A stretch of DNA of 45,063 nt from the NCBI GenBank assembly GCA_024684395.1, contig JAIKWY010000061.1, positions 1 to 45,063 on the forward strand, given 5' to 3'. Source of the stretch: Oscillospiraceae bacterium. Its GTDB lineage: Bacteria; Bacillota; Clostridia; Oscillospirales; Ruminococcaceae. Below, in pieces: positions 25,926 to 34,674 of this stretch; within the stretch, counting starts at the first letter, position 1, and every line of letters begins with the position of its first letter. A program made the translations under genes and the position numbers. The notes under the pieces are model-generated. The model had not been told where the DNA came from and made no database searches. It saw only the letters and a list, made by a program, of their open reading frames with translations.

Positions 25926-28151
25926 TTATAGCGTGGAAAGCACCAGCTTTTCGGCATCCTCTGCGGACAGCGGGCGTCCCCAGATATAGCCCTGGATGTA
26001 GTCACAGCCGATGCTGCGGAGCGCTTCGAGCTGTTCCGGTTCCTCAACGCCCTCCGAGATCACGTCAATCCCCATGATGTGCCCCATCGAGATCATTGCC
26101 GCTACATACTGCTTGGAGGATTCGTTGGCGTTGATCTTGTCGATGAAGCTCTTGTCGATCTTCAGCAGGTTCGCCGGGATCTTGTTCAGATAGCTCAGCG
26201 AGGAATAGCCTGTGCCGAAGTCGTCGATCGCCAGCTTGACACCCATATCCCGGATCTCGCTGATGCACTGCAATGCCTCGTCCGCCGAATCGAGCAGAAT
26301 GGACTCGGTGATCTCCAGTTCGAGCTGCTCCGGGGCGATGGCGTTATTTGCCAGAAGGCTGCGGATCTCATCAATAAAGCCCTTCTTCATCACATGCCGC
26401 ACCGATGCATTCAGGCTCAGCGTCAGGTCAAGCCCTGACTTTTGCAGGAGCGTGCTGAAAAAGGCGGTCGCCTTCTTGAAGACCATGCTGTCCACCTTGT
26501 CGATCAGTCCGACCTTTTCGGCGACCGGGATGAACTCGCCGGGGGAGACGAAATTGCCGTTCTGATCCTTCATGCGGGCGAGGGCTTCAAATCCCCGCAG
26601 CTTGTGATCCATGTCGAACTGCGGCTGTAGATTGAAGTAGATGGTCTCGTGCTTCAGCGCCTTCCGGATGACCTTCTCGATCTCGAGGGTGCGGTCGTCC
26701 TTGAGGTTTTCCGCTGAGAAGCGCAGGATATGGTCGCTGCTGTTGGCTTTCTTGATCTCGTTCATCGCCGCATTGGCGTGGGAGAGCAGAGAATCTGCCG
26801 TTGCGGCGTCGATGGGATATTCTGCATAGCCGAAGCTCGCTGTGACATACAGATCATAGCCGTCCACGGTCAGATGGTCGGCGAGCGCATCGGCATAGCG
26901 CTGGATCGCATTGCGGAGGGCTTCCTCCGTCTCATAGCCCCAGATGATGAGCAGAAATTCATCGCCGTTCAGGCGTGTGATACATTCCGAAGAGCCCGGG
27001 TGTTCCTCCTCGGCGACAGCTTTCCAGCGCTTGGCGATCTCGATCAGCACACGGTTGCCCGCCTGCAATCCCAATGTATCATTGACGCTCTTGAAGTGGT
27101 TCAGGTCGATGGAAACGGCGGCGAAGCGTTCCTCCCGCCGGATCAGCTCTGCGATGCGGTCGGTGCCGGCAAAGCGGTTCGGCAGCTTTGTCAGCGAATC
27201 CGTATAGCTCATATACCGGAGATGCTCGATCATCCGGTCATTATACAGCTCAGAGGCGAGGATGAACGTTGTCAGCTCCAGCGTCTCCTTGATGGTGCTG
27301 ACCTTGTCATCGCTGAAATTGATCGCCCAGATGAAGCCGAGCAGCTCGTCCTTAAATTCGAGCGGGAACAGGACGATCGTCTTTCCTCCTGCACTGGTGA
27401 TGGACTGGTGCCAGACGGGATTGCGCTCCCGGACGACCTCCATATCCTGCTCGTTCTTGACGATCAGGCAGTTGCTGCCGCCGATCGTATCGAGCCAGGA
27501 ATAGGCAATGTCGTAGAAGGCGTCATCCACATAGTTCTCCATCGGCAAAAGCTTGGTATCCTTGGAGAAGGCTTCACAGAAGACCGAACAGGAGCGCTTC
27601 TGTGTATCCATCAGCAGAATGCAGCAGTGCTCCGATTCGCAGAGGTCACGGATATCCGAGCAGACCTCCTTCATCGCCGCACGGAAATTGTCCGGGTTCT
27701 GGAGCTTGATGCAGGCTTCCAGGACATAGCCGGCGATGTCTGCCGAGATATTGGACAGCCGCTTGGCATCCGGCTTGAAGTTGACCTCCACGATGTACAG
27801 GCAGTAGCAGAGGTTTCCTTCATCCGGAGACAGGGGGACGAAGTCCATGTCGAACCAGACGTCATATCTTGCAGGGTGCGCATAGGAATGGACGCATTTC
27901 TTCTGCACAGCGGCCTGATAGCAGGCGCTCTCGAAGTTCAGATCCCTTGGCAGATAGTCTGTATATTCACTGTTCGGTACAAATGTCGTTGACAGAAAGG
28001 TATTGCTGCCCATCGGCTTTTCGATGGTGTCGATATAGGCACGGTTGCCGGTCACAAGGCGCAGCTTCCCGTAATGATCGCCGTCCAGCTTTTCCACAGA
28101 GACCACGCAGGCGGCTGTTCCGATGCCGTCAACGATCGTCTGGAAGTTCAT
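25926..28151 (-). CDS. GGDEF-EAL cyclic-di-GMP protein
   Basis: A 741-residue soluble signalling protein. Order: N-terminal PAS-like sensor (about 1-130), GAF-like domain (about 155-320), GGDEF domain (about 345-500) and EAL domain (about 505-741). The GGDEF site reads NGDEF (395-399), so diguanylate cyclase activity may be reduced or lost. The EAL site looks intact: E522-A-L, NASVRHV, ELEITES, IDDFGTGYSSL, KIDKSFI, EGVEEPEQ. Net hydrolysis of c-di-GMP is therefore likely. The start is the ATG at 28151 after AAGGAGGG; the frame runs 12 codons further upstream without a ribosome site. Confidence 0.9.
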   Translation of the reverse strand: MNFQTIVDGIGTAACVVSVEKLDGDHYGKLRLVTGNRAYIDTIEKPMGSNTFLSTTFVPNSEYTDYLPRDLNFESACYQAAVQKKCVHSYAHPARYDVWFDMDFVPLSPDEGNLCYCLYIVEVNFKPDAKRLSNISADIAGYVLEACIKLQNPDNFRAAMKEVCSDIRDLCESEHCCILLMDTQKRSCSVFCEAFSKDTKLLPMENYVDDAFYDIAYSWLDTIGGSNCLIVKNEQDMEVVRERNPVWHQSITSAGGKTIVLFPLEFKDELLGFIWAINFSDDKVSTIKETLELTTFILASELYNDRMIEHLRYMSYTDSLTKLPNRFAGTDRIAELIRREERFAAVSIDLNHFKSVNDTLGLQAGNRVLIEIAKRWKAVAEEEHPGSSECITRLNGDEFLLIIWGYETEEALRNAIQRYADALADHLTVDGYDLYVTASFGYAEYPIDAATADSLLSHANAAMNEIKKANSSDHILRFSAENLKDDRTLEIEKVIRKALKHETIYFNLQPQFDMDHKLRGFEALARMKDQNGNFVSPGEFIPVAEKVGLIDKVDSMVFKKATAFFSTLLQKSGLDLTLSLNASVRHVMKKGFIDEIRSLLANNAIAPEQLELEITESILLDSADEALQCISEIRDMGVKLAIDDFGTGYSSLSYLNKIPANLLKIDKSFIDKINANESSKQYVAAMISMGHIMGIDVISEGVEEPEQLEALRSIGCDYIQGYIWGRPLSAEDAEKLVLSTL

Positions 28152-28333
28152 AGCTGTTCCCTCCTTTGCATGGCTGATAGTGGGCATATCACAAGTGGAG
28201 CCCTCAGCTTTATTGTACCATGAATACAGGAAAGATGCAACGAAACAGCAAGAAAGTTTACAAAGTCAACAATAAAATTGTCGGTTCCTACAAAGTCTGG
28301 AGCCTTGTTTTGTGGGTTCAGACAAGGCGGGTG

Positions 28334-29107
28334 TCAGCGGATCCGTTCGAGGATGAGCTTGATATGGGTATGCTCGGTCAGCTCAAAGCCGAAGTCCTTC
28401 CGGATCTGCCATGCCGTATAGGGAAGCGTGAACACATCCTTGTAGACGAGCCTGTAGGAAGCGGGCAGGCGCTCCATGAGCTCCTCCGTGCAGAGGGGGA
28501 AGTAGTTCTCCTGTACCTCTCGCTCCCAGTTCTGTGTATATTTGTATTTCAGCAGGAAATGCACGAGCTGGCGCTGGTCGGTGATTTTGCCCCAGACCTC
28601 CTCAAAGCTTTCGAGCAATTCGGCGCAATCGCTTTCTCTGACGGCGGCAAGCTGTTCCGCCCGGACAGGGGCATTTTCCGCCTGTGCAAACATCATATCA
28701 CGGATGGTCACATACTGAAAGCCGCTCCCGAGCACCCTGTCCCAGAATGTCCCGATGTCCGCCTCCTTGCCATAGGAATAGACCTCGTGGATGGTGCTGG
28801 AGATGTTGATGAGGCTCTTCTCCGCCGGGATGCGGATCTGCGCCCAGTCGTCAAAGAAGGCGGCATCCGGCACATGGCAGCGGGCGGCTTCGATCATCTC
28901 CCGGCTGATGTCATAGCCGAGATAGTGATACTCCGGGAACATCTGCATCATTGCCCGGATCAGCTCGCCGTTGGCACAGCCGAAGTCAAGGACATAGCGG
29001 AAAGGCTCGAAGACCTTATCCATGAAAAACATCTTGTCGAGGATGGAGCGCTGCATTCTGGTCAGGTAGAGCGCCAGGTCGGCGATGCGGTGGCTGTCGA
29101 GTTCCAT
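28334..29107 (-). CDS. Class I SAM-dependent methyltransferase
   Basis: A 257-residue protein with a Rossmann methyltransferase core: motif I VLDFGCANGELIRAM (about residues 38-52), acidic end of strand 2 in YLGYDIS, and a motif IV region LINISSTIHEVYSYG. The long C-terminal helical part (about 130-257) is not recognised. The start is the ATG at 29107, with GGAGG upstream; a frame opening at 29218 runs through the promoter. Substrate unknown. It is divergent from the ABC transporter genes. Confidence 0.8.
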   Translation of the reverse strand: MELDSHRIADLALYLTRMQRSILDKMFFMDKVFEPFRYVLDFGCANGELIRAMMQMFPEYHYLGYDISREMIEAARCHVPDAAFFDDWAQIRIPAEKSLINISSTIHEVYSYGKEADIGTFWDRVLGSGFQYVTIRDMMFAQAENAPVRAEQLAAVRESDCAELLESFEEVWGKITDQRQLVHFLLKYKYTQNWEREVQENYFPLCTEELMERLPASYRLVYKDVFTLPYTAWQIRKDFGFELTEHTHIKLILERIR

Positions 29108-29143
29108 CGTGGGGATCCTCCGTTTGATTTTATGTATGATAAT

Positions 29144-29172
29144 AGTGTAGCACAGCGAAGCCCCCCTGTCAA
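29144..29172 (-). promoter_or_regulatory. Promoter of the methyltransferase gene
   Basis: Minus strand TTGACA (29172-29167), 17 bases, TACACT (29149-29144). The -35 box is the loop of a hairpin AGCCCCCC-TGTCAA-GGGGGGGCT (29159-29180), which could affect promoter use. Confidence 0.6.
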
Positions 29173-29256
29173 GGGGGGGCTTGTTTGTGGGGCGGGTCTT
29201 TTTGCAGGAAGATGACAAAACTGTAAGATACAGATAATCATAGCGTCATGTTGGTA

Positions 29257-29265
29257 TGCTATAAT
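29257..29265 (+). promoter_or_regulatory. Extended -10 promoter of the ABC operon
   Basis: TGCTATAAT with no good -35 box at 17 bases. The block GTATGCTATAATA is shared exactly with the promoter of the two-component system at 33969. This may reflect a common regulator-dependent promoter type. Confidence 0.6.
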
Positions 29266-29293
29266 AGGATCAAAAGAACGGGGAGGTATCGTT

Positions 29294-30004
29294 ATGGAAG
29301 TATTGAAAGTGGAAAATCTCTGCAAGGTATATGGAAAAGGCGAGAATGAGGTCAGAGCGGTGGACGGTGTGTCGTTCAGCGTGCCGAGGGGACAGATGGT
29401 CGCCATCGTGGGTGCGAGCGGCTCGGGCAAATCCACGCTGCTGCATATGATCGGCGCCGTAGACCGTCCGACCTCCGGCAAGATCTTTCTGGACGGACAG
29501 GATGTCTTTCAGCAGAACAACCGGGAGCTTGCCATTTTCCGGAGAAGACAGGTCGGGCTGATTTATCAGTTCTACAACCTCATCCCCGTCCTGACAGCGG
29601 AGGAGAACATCACGCTCCCGCTTCTGATGGATGGCAGAAAGCCGGATACGGCACATCTCGAACAGATCCTCGACATGCTCGGACTGAAGGAGCGGCGGGA
29701 TCATCTGCCGTCCCAGATGTCGGGCGGACAGCAGCAGAGAGTCTCCATCGGCAGGGCGATCTTCACCTCGCCGCAGGTCATTCTGGCAGATGAACCGACC
29801 GGCAACCTCGACAGCAAAAACAGCGCCGAGATCATGGAGCTGTTCCGGCGGTCGAACCGGGAGCTGAACCAGACCATCCTCATCATCACACACGATGAGA
29901 ACATCGCCGACCAGTGCGACCGCATCATCGTCCTGAGCGACGGGAAGATCATCTCCGATGAAGCCAAATCCTCACCAAAGGAGGCGGACAGCCATGCGGT
30001 ATGA
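29294..30004 (+). CDS. ABC transporter ATP-binding protein (MacB/LolD type)
   Basis: A 236-residue ATPase with Walker A GASGSGKST, Q-loop YQFYNLIP, signature SGGQQQRVS, Walker B VILADEPTGNLD and H-loop ITHDE. It belongs to the group that pairs with FtsX-type permeases, which do mechanotransmission or antimicrobial-peptide resistance rather than classic transport. The gene overlaps the permease-hydrolase gene by 11 bases. GGGGAGG precedes the ATG. Confidence 0.95.
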   Translation: MEVLKVENLCKVYGKGENEVRAVDGVSFSVPRGQMVAIVGASGSGKSTLLHMIGAVDRPTSGKIFLDGQDVFQQNNRELAIFRRRQVGLIYQFYNLIPVLTAEENITLPLLMDGRKPDTAHLEQILDMLGLKERRDHLPSQMSGGQQQRVSIGRAIFTSPQVILADEPTGNLDSKNSAEIMELFRRSNRELNQTILIITHDENIADQCDRIIVLSDGKIISDEAKSSPKEADSHAV

Positions 30005-33000
30005 GAGCCTTCTTGCTTCCCGCTACATCAAAGCACAGAAGCGGCAGTCTGCGTTTACAGTCATCAGCATCGCCACCGCCGTGGCGGTTATGACGATGAT
30101 CTTTCTGCTGTACAGCGTGCTGATGAATTGCTACAGAAATACTGTATACAGCATGTCGCCCTATCATCTGGCGTTCCGGGGTCTGACCGAGGAGCAGGGG
30201 GAAGCGCTCCGGAAGGAGGAACAGATCTGCTCCGTCAAGCTGGAACGTGCGGAGGACGGCACCGTCACGGCGCTTGTCCTCTTTGACAGCGACATCGGCG
30301 ACCGGGAGCAATGGCTCCAGAAGGCGGCACAGCATATCGGGGCGGAGCGGCAGTTCCAGAAAAACCGGTATGCCTGGAATGAGGAGCTGATGCAGGTCGA
30401 TATGATCGGCAACAATGCGCATCTGTTCCGGCTCCAGATCTTCTGCATCTTCTTTATCTTTGCCGTTGTCATGGCGTTTGCGCTGCGGCTCATCATCGAC
30501 ACTGCGTTCGAGGTCTCCTCGAAGGAGCGTGAGCGGCATTACGGCGTATTGCAGTCCGTGGGCGCAACGCCGGAGCAGATCGTGCGCATCATCACCTTGG
30601 AGGGGATGCAGCTCTGTGTGATCGCCGTGCCGCTCGGACTGGGCGCAGGCATCCTGCTCGCCTATGGGATGTACAATGCCGTGCTTGCCGCAGGCTTTGC
30701 CGAGCTCTTTCAGGGAATGACCAATGCGCAGATCAACCTGCCGTTCTCCATCGATCCGAAAATGCTGCTGGTCGCTGCGGCGTTCGGCATCCTCTGGGTC
30801 TTCCTCTCCGCCTATGGGGTCGGGATGCGCATCATCAAGAAGCCCCCGATGGAAGCCATCATCACCCGTTCGGACGAGGTGAAGAAGGTCAGAAGGCACT
30901 CGCTCTCCGGGCTGCTGTTCGGCATTTCGGGCAGCATCGCCTACAGAAATGCAAGACGCCAGAAGAAGCGCTTTGTCATCACCGTCCTGACGCTGACCAT
31001 CTCGGTCACGATGTTTGCGATGTTCTCGACCATGACGGATACCCTCGAACGCACCGCCAACGGCTTTATGTCCGCCGGGATGGATGATGCGGATTTCATG
31101 GTGAGTCTGACAGAGGTTCAGGCAAAGGGCATCACCTACGAGGACGGTCTCCGTGAGATCACCGACAGCGGCATGTTCCGGAATGTCGCCGTGAATGTCC
31201 TGCAACAGGTCAAGCTGCCGGAGGACGACCGTATCTACTATGTGGAATACCTGAACAAGGAATGGTTCGGGAAGTATTACGGCGAGAGCTCGCCCGTCAG
31301 CTATGAGGAGCTTGTCCGCACGGGCGGCTATGTCCTCAACAGCGCTGCAAAGGACTATCCGGAATTCTCGGCGGGGGTCAGCGGCGATACGCTGGCGCTC
31401 GACTCCATTCGCCTGACCCTTCCGGCACAGCAGACCGGTGACGACATGTCACGGATGGAGGTCATGAAGAGCGTGCAGAAGGAGCAGATCCCCCACACCA
31501 TCACCGTGCTCGGCACCGCAAAGGAAAATGCGACATTCGCTTCGACCGGAAGCGTCCTGGTCGGGGCACTGGAGACCTATCGGGATGTGCATGAGGCATG
31601 GTACGGCGATGTCACCGTGTATACGTCCTGCTCTTTTTCCTATCGCACGGAAAATAACTATAATACCGAGGATTACAAGAAGATCATCGACTGGTTCAAC
31701 GACCATATCGACATGATTTCGATCGACATGGACAACTACGGCACCCGCTGGACGACCCGGAATGTGATGTCCTCCGTCCGTGCCGGGATGCTGATCCTGA
31801 ATGTCATCATTGCGCTGGCGGCGCTCATCAATCTGATGAACATCATCTCCACCGGGCTTGCCAACCGCCGCAGTGAGCTGGCTTCCATGCAGTGCATCGG
31901 CATGACCGACCTCCAGCTTGACCGCATGACGATGATCGAATCCCTGCAATTTGCAGGCACGGCGGCGATCCTGTCCGTTCTGCTCTGCGCTGTCATCATC
32001 TTCGGGAGCGAGACAGTCCTGACCAAGCTCATTAACATGACATTTGTGGATGAAAGCCAGAAAGTGCGTGATCTGCTGACCGGTATGATCCGGATGGATC
32101 ATGTCACGCCCTTCCTCCGTGCGGCAGCAGCTTCTTTTGTGGCATTTGCGGCAGGCTGCGGCACCTCACTTGTCATGCTCCGTCGGCAGGGGCAGGAGAG
32201 CCTTTCCGACCAGATCCGTGGCTCGGAGATGCGGATCGACACCAAGCAGTCGCACCTCCTCCGGAACAGCGTGATCGCCGTGGCTGCGGCAGCCGTGCTT
32301 GTCATTGCGGGGCTGCGCATCTATACGGTGGCGTCCTTCCGGCATGACCGGGAGGAATTTGCCAGGGCGGGCTATCTTGATCTTGTGGATGCGAACGGTA
32401 TGCAGATGAACGTCTACAGCACCGGCGCAGAGCACGGCAAGCACACGATCGTGGGGATTGCCGGCTACGGAGTCAACAGCTTCCCTGTGCTGACAGCGAA
32501 GCTGAACGAGCAGCTCGGCAAGGAGAACACGGTCGTGTATCCGGATCGTGCAGGCTATGGCTTTACGGATGATTCCCTGAAAAAGCAGACGCTTGCACAG
32601 GTTGTGGAGGATTATCGTGCGGGGCTGAAAAGCGCCGGATTTGCACCGCCCTATGTGCTGATGGGGCATTCCATCGGGGGCTACTATGCGCTCTGGTGGG
32701 AGATGCAGTACCCCGACGAGGTGGAAGCCATCGTCTTGTTAGATGGCACAGAGGTACCGGAGAGTGACCTCTGGTTCTCCGGCATGGTCGAGCAGATGTA
32801 CCCCTCGGAGGCGGCTGCGAAGGCGGATACACGGCGGCTGGCGCTGCGGACATGGCTGGGGCTCGACCGGCTGTTTGCAGCGAAAGACCCGGAGGGGCAT
32901 ATCTACGGCGCATCCGTCCTGACGGAGGAACAGATCCGGCTCTGGGAGCTCAGCGACAACCGCAGCTACAGTGCGGCGTCCGTGTCCGAGATGCTGCTGA

Positions 33001-33359
33001 TGGACAGCGCCTACCGGGAGCTTACGGAGAAGATCAAGCCGACATCCACCCCGAAGCTGTACCTTTCCACGACGCCCGCCTGCATGGAGGACGTCCGGGA
33101 GGCGGAGGAATTTGTCAAAGCCGACCGGGAAGCCGTCGGGAAGAAGTATGCATCCGATCCGGAGACGGTGGCAAAGGGCGACTGGCAGGCATTCGGGTGG
33201 CAGTGTGAGGATTACTATGATACCATGCTTACACCGTTCCTGGAGCGCATCGGCAGCGCCAGATATGTCACGATCGGCGGCGACCACGGCATTTTCTATG
33301 CACAGAAGCCGGAGCAGACCGCAGAGGAGATTCTGAACTTCCTTGCGGAAACAGAATGA
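29994..33359 (+). CDS. FtsX-family permease fused to an alpha/beta hydrolase
   Basis: A 1121-residue fusion. Residues about 1-780 are an ABC3/FtsX permease: membrane segments near 18-42, then about 155-180, 215-240, 260-285, an inner repeat starting near 320 (RQKKRFVITVLTLTISVTMFAMF), an extracytoplasmic domain (about 355-590), and helices around 600, 650, 700 and 757-780. Residues about 795-1121 form an alpha/beta hydrolase: oxyanion region GIAGYGVNS, nucleophile Ser893 in MGHSIGGYY, VLLDGTE, and His1098 in GGDHGIF. The last helix places the hydrolase outside the cell. Start is ATG at 29994 after AAAGGAGG. Downstream genes encode a two-component system. Hydrolase substrate is unknown; peptide or lipid-like antimicrobial is an inference. 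Confidence 0.88.
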   Translation: MRYESLLASRYIKAQKRQSAFTVISIATAVAVMTMIFLLYSVLMNCYRNTVYSMSPYHLAFRGLTEEQGEALRKEEQICSVKLERAEDGTVTALVLFDSDIGDREQWLQKAAQHIGAERQFQKNRYAWNEELMQVDMIGNNAHLFRLQIFCIFFIFAVVMAFALRLIIDTAFEVSSKERERHYGVLQSVGATPEQIVRIITLEGMQLCVIAVPLGLGAGILLAYGMYNAVLAAGFAELFQGMTNAQINLPFSIDPKMLLVAAAFGILWVFLSAYGVGMRIIKKPPMEAIITRSDEVKKVRRHSLSGLLFGISGSIAYRNARRQKKRFVITVLTLTISVTMFAMFSTMTDTLERTANGFMSAGMDDADFMVSLTEVQAKGITYEDGLREITDSGMFRNVAVNVLQQVKLPEDDRIYYVEYLNKEWFGKYYGESSPVSYEELVRTGGYVLNSAAKDYPEFSAGVSGDTLALDSIRLTLPAQQTGDDMSRMEVMKSVQKEQIPHTITVLGTAKENATFASTGSVLVGALETYRDVHEAWYGDVTVYTSCSFSYRTENNYNTEDYKKIIDWFNDHIDMISIDMDNYGTRWTTRNVMSSVRAGMLILNVIIALAALINLMNIISTGLANRRSELASMQCIGMTDLQLDRMTMIESLQFAGTAAILSVLLCAVIIFGSETVLTKLINMTFVDESQKVRDLLTGMIRMDHVTPFLRAAAASFVAFAAGCGTSLVMLRRQGQESLSDQIRGSEMRIDTKQSHLLRNSVIAVAAAAVLVIAGLRIYTVASFRHDREEFARAGYLDLVDANGMQMNVYSTGAEHGKHTIVGIAGYGVNSFPVLTAKLNEQLGKENTVVYPDRAGYGFTDDSLKKQTLAQVVEDYRAGLKSAGFAPPYVLMGHSIGGYYALWWEMQYPDEVEAIVLLDGTEVPESDLWFSGMVEQMYPSEAAAKADTRRLALRTWLGLDRLFAAKDPEGHIYGASVLTEEQIRLWELSDNRSYSAASVSEMLLMDSAYRELTEKIKPTSTPKLYLSTTPACMEDVREAEEFVKADREAVGKKYASDPETVAKGDWQAFGWQCEDYYDTMLTPFLERIGSARYVTIGGDHGIFYAQKPEQTAEEILNFLAETE

Positions 33360-33438
33360 ACCACAGTCGGACAGTGCTTCTTACGGCGATCATTTTTAGA
33401 AAAGGCGGGTTTGAGGGGGCGCCCAGCCTCCTCCTTTT

Positions 33439-33939
33439 CCTCCCCCAACGGGGGAGGTGCCGCCGAACGGCGGCGGAGGGGGCGGCTGTCGAGAGATCTG
33501 TCCTGAAAAATGCACTTTAGCAGAGTAAATGCTTTTGCCGTGATCCATTTCCAGAGCAACAGCATTTACCCTTCTCTTCGCCAAAGGCGAAGAGTAAAAG
33601 GGGGTAGCGGGGCGCAGCCCCGCCAATTATTCCTCCCCCATTGGGGGAGGTGCCGCCGAACGGCGGCGGAGAGGGCGGCTGTCGAGAGATCTGTCCTGAA
33701 AAATGCACTTTAGCAGAGTAAATGTTTTTGCCGTGCTCCATTTCCAGAGCAACAGCATTTACCCTTCTCTTCGCCAAAGGCGAAGAGTAAAAGGGGGTAG
33801 CGGGCGCAGCCCCGCCAATAATTTCTCCCCCATTGGGGGAGGTGCCGCCGAACGGCGGCGGAGGGGGCGGCTGTCGAGAGATGTGTCCTGGAAAATGCAC
33901 TTTAGCAGAGTAAATGCTTTTGCCGTGATCCATTTCTCT
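33439..33939. repeat. 193-bp direct tandem repeat, 2.6 units
   Basis: Units start at 33439, 33632 and 33824 (periods 193 and 192); the third is truncated at about 33939. Each begins with CCTCCCCC-AACG/ATTG-GGGGGAGG, then CCGCC-GAAC-GGCGG, then a segment with GTAAATGC ... GCATTTAC inverted ends and TCTTCGCC-AAA-GGCGAAGA. Copies are near identical. The array fills the 640-base gap between the permease gene and the response regulator promoter. No coding signal. Confidence 0.92.
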
Positions 33940-33945
33940 GTCCGC

Positions 33946-33974
33946 TTGCATTGCAAGAGAAAGTATGCTATAAT
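33946..33974 (+). promoter_or_regulatory. Promoter of the two-component system
   Basis: TTGCAT (33946-33951), 17 bases, TATAAT (33969-33974) with an extended TGC. It lies right after the tandem repeat. Confidence 0.8.
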
Positions 33975-33999
33975 AAAAACAGCACTGGAGGTGAACACC

Positions 34000-34674
34000 A
34001 TGCCCAAGATCCTACTCGTCGAGGATGATGAACAGCTTGCCCGGATCCTGACACGCTTCCTCAATTCCGAGGGCTATACGACCGATTATGCCAGCGGGCA
34101 GAAGGACGCACTGCGCCTGTTTGAAGAGAATGCCTATGACTGCATCCTGCTCGACATCTCGCTGAAGGACGGCAACGGCTATTCCGTCTGTGCCGCCGTC
34201 AAAGCGCAGAAGGACACGCCCGTCATTTTCATCACAGCCTCCGCAGACGAAGCCTGCACGGTCGCCGGGTTCGAGATCGGCGCTGATGACTATATCGGGA
34301 AGCCGTTCGGCACACGGGAGCTGCTTGCCCGCATGAAGAATGTCATGCGCCGGCACCAGCGCTCTTCGCCGCTCCTGCACTGCGGGAACGTCACCATCGA
34401 CCCGATCAAGGGCATCGTGTACAAAAACGGCAGCGAGCTCGCCATGTCCGCACTCGAATACCGCCTGCTGCTGGTGTTCTTCTCCAACAAGAACCAGATG
34501 CTCTCCCGTGACCGGCTCGCAGAGGAGCTCTGGTCGCTCACCAAGGAATTTGTCTCGGACAATACCCTGAGCGTCTATATCCGCCGCCTGCGGGAGAAGA
34601 TCGAGGATGATCCGCAGGATCCGCAGATCATCCTGACCGTCAGAGGGCTCGGCTATAAGGCGGTGGACGGATGA
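34000..34674 (+). CDS. OmpR/PhoB-family response regulator
   Basis: A 224-residue DNA-binding regulator. The receiver domain has the acidic pair ED at 8-10, phospho-acceptor Asp52 (LLDISLKDGNG), a Thr/Ser switch (FITAS) and the conserved Lys in IGKPF. The C-terminal winged helix ends TVRGLGYKAV. The start is the ATG at 34000, where GGAGGTG lies upstream; the frame is open far upstream through the repeats. It overlaps the histidine kinase gene by 4 bases. Likely controls the adjacent ABC-hydrolase operon. Confidence 0.96.
   Translation: MPKILLVEDDEQLARILTRFLNSEGYTTDYASGQKDALRLFEENAYDCILLDISLKDGNGYSVCAAVKAQKDTPVIFITASADEACTVAGFEIGADDYIGKPFGTRELLARMKNVMRRHQRSSPLLHCGNVTIDPIKGIVYKNGSELAMSALEYRLLLVFFSNKNQMLSRDRLAEELWSLTKEFVSDNTLSVYIRRLREKIEDDPQDPQIILTVRGLGYKAVDG

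Noticed and set aside
29159-29180. Terminator in the divergent region before the ABC genes
   Set aside because: The hairpin contains the -35 box of the methyltransferase promoter and has no proper T-tract; no plus-strand gene ends there.
33703-33999. N-terminal extension of the response regulator through the tandem repeats
   Set aside because: The promoter and GGAGGTG site lie inside the extension; the receiver domain starts normally at 34000.
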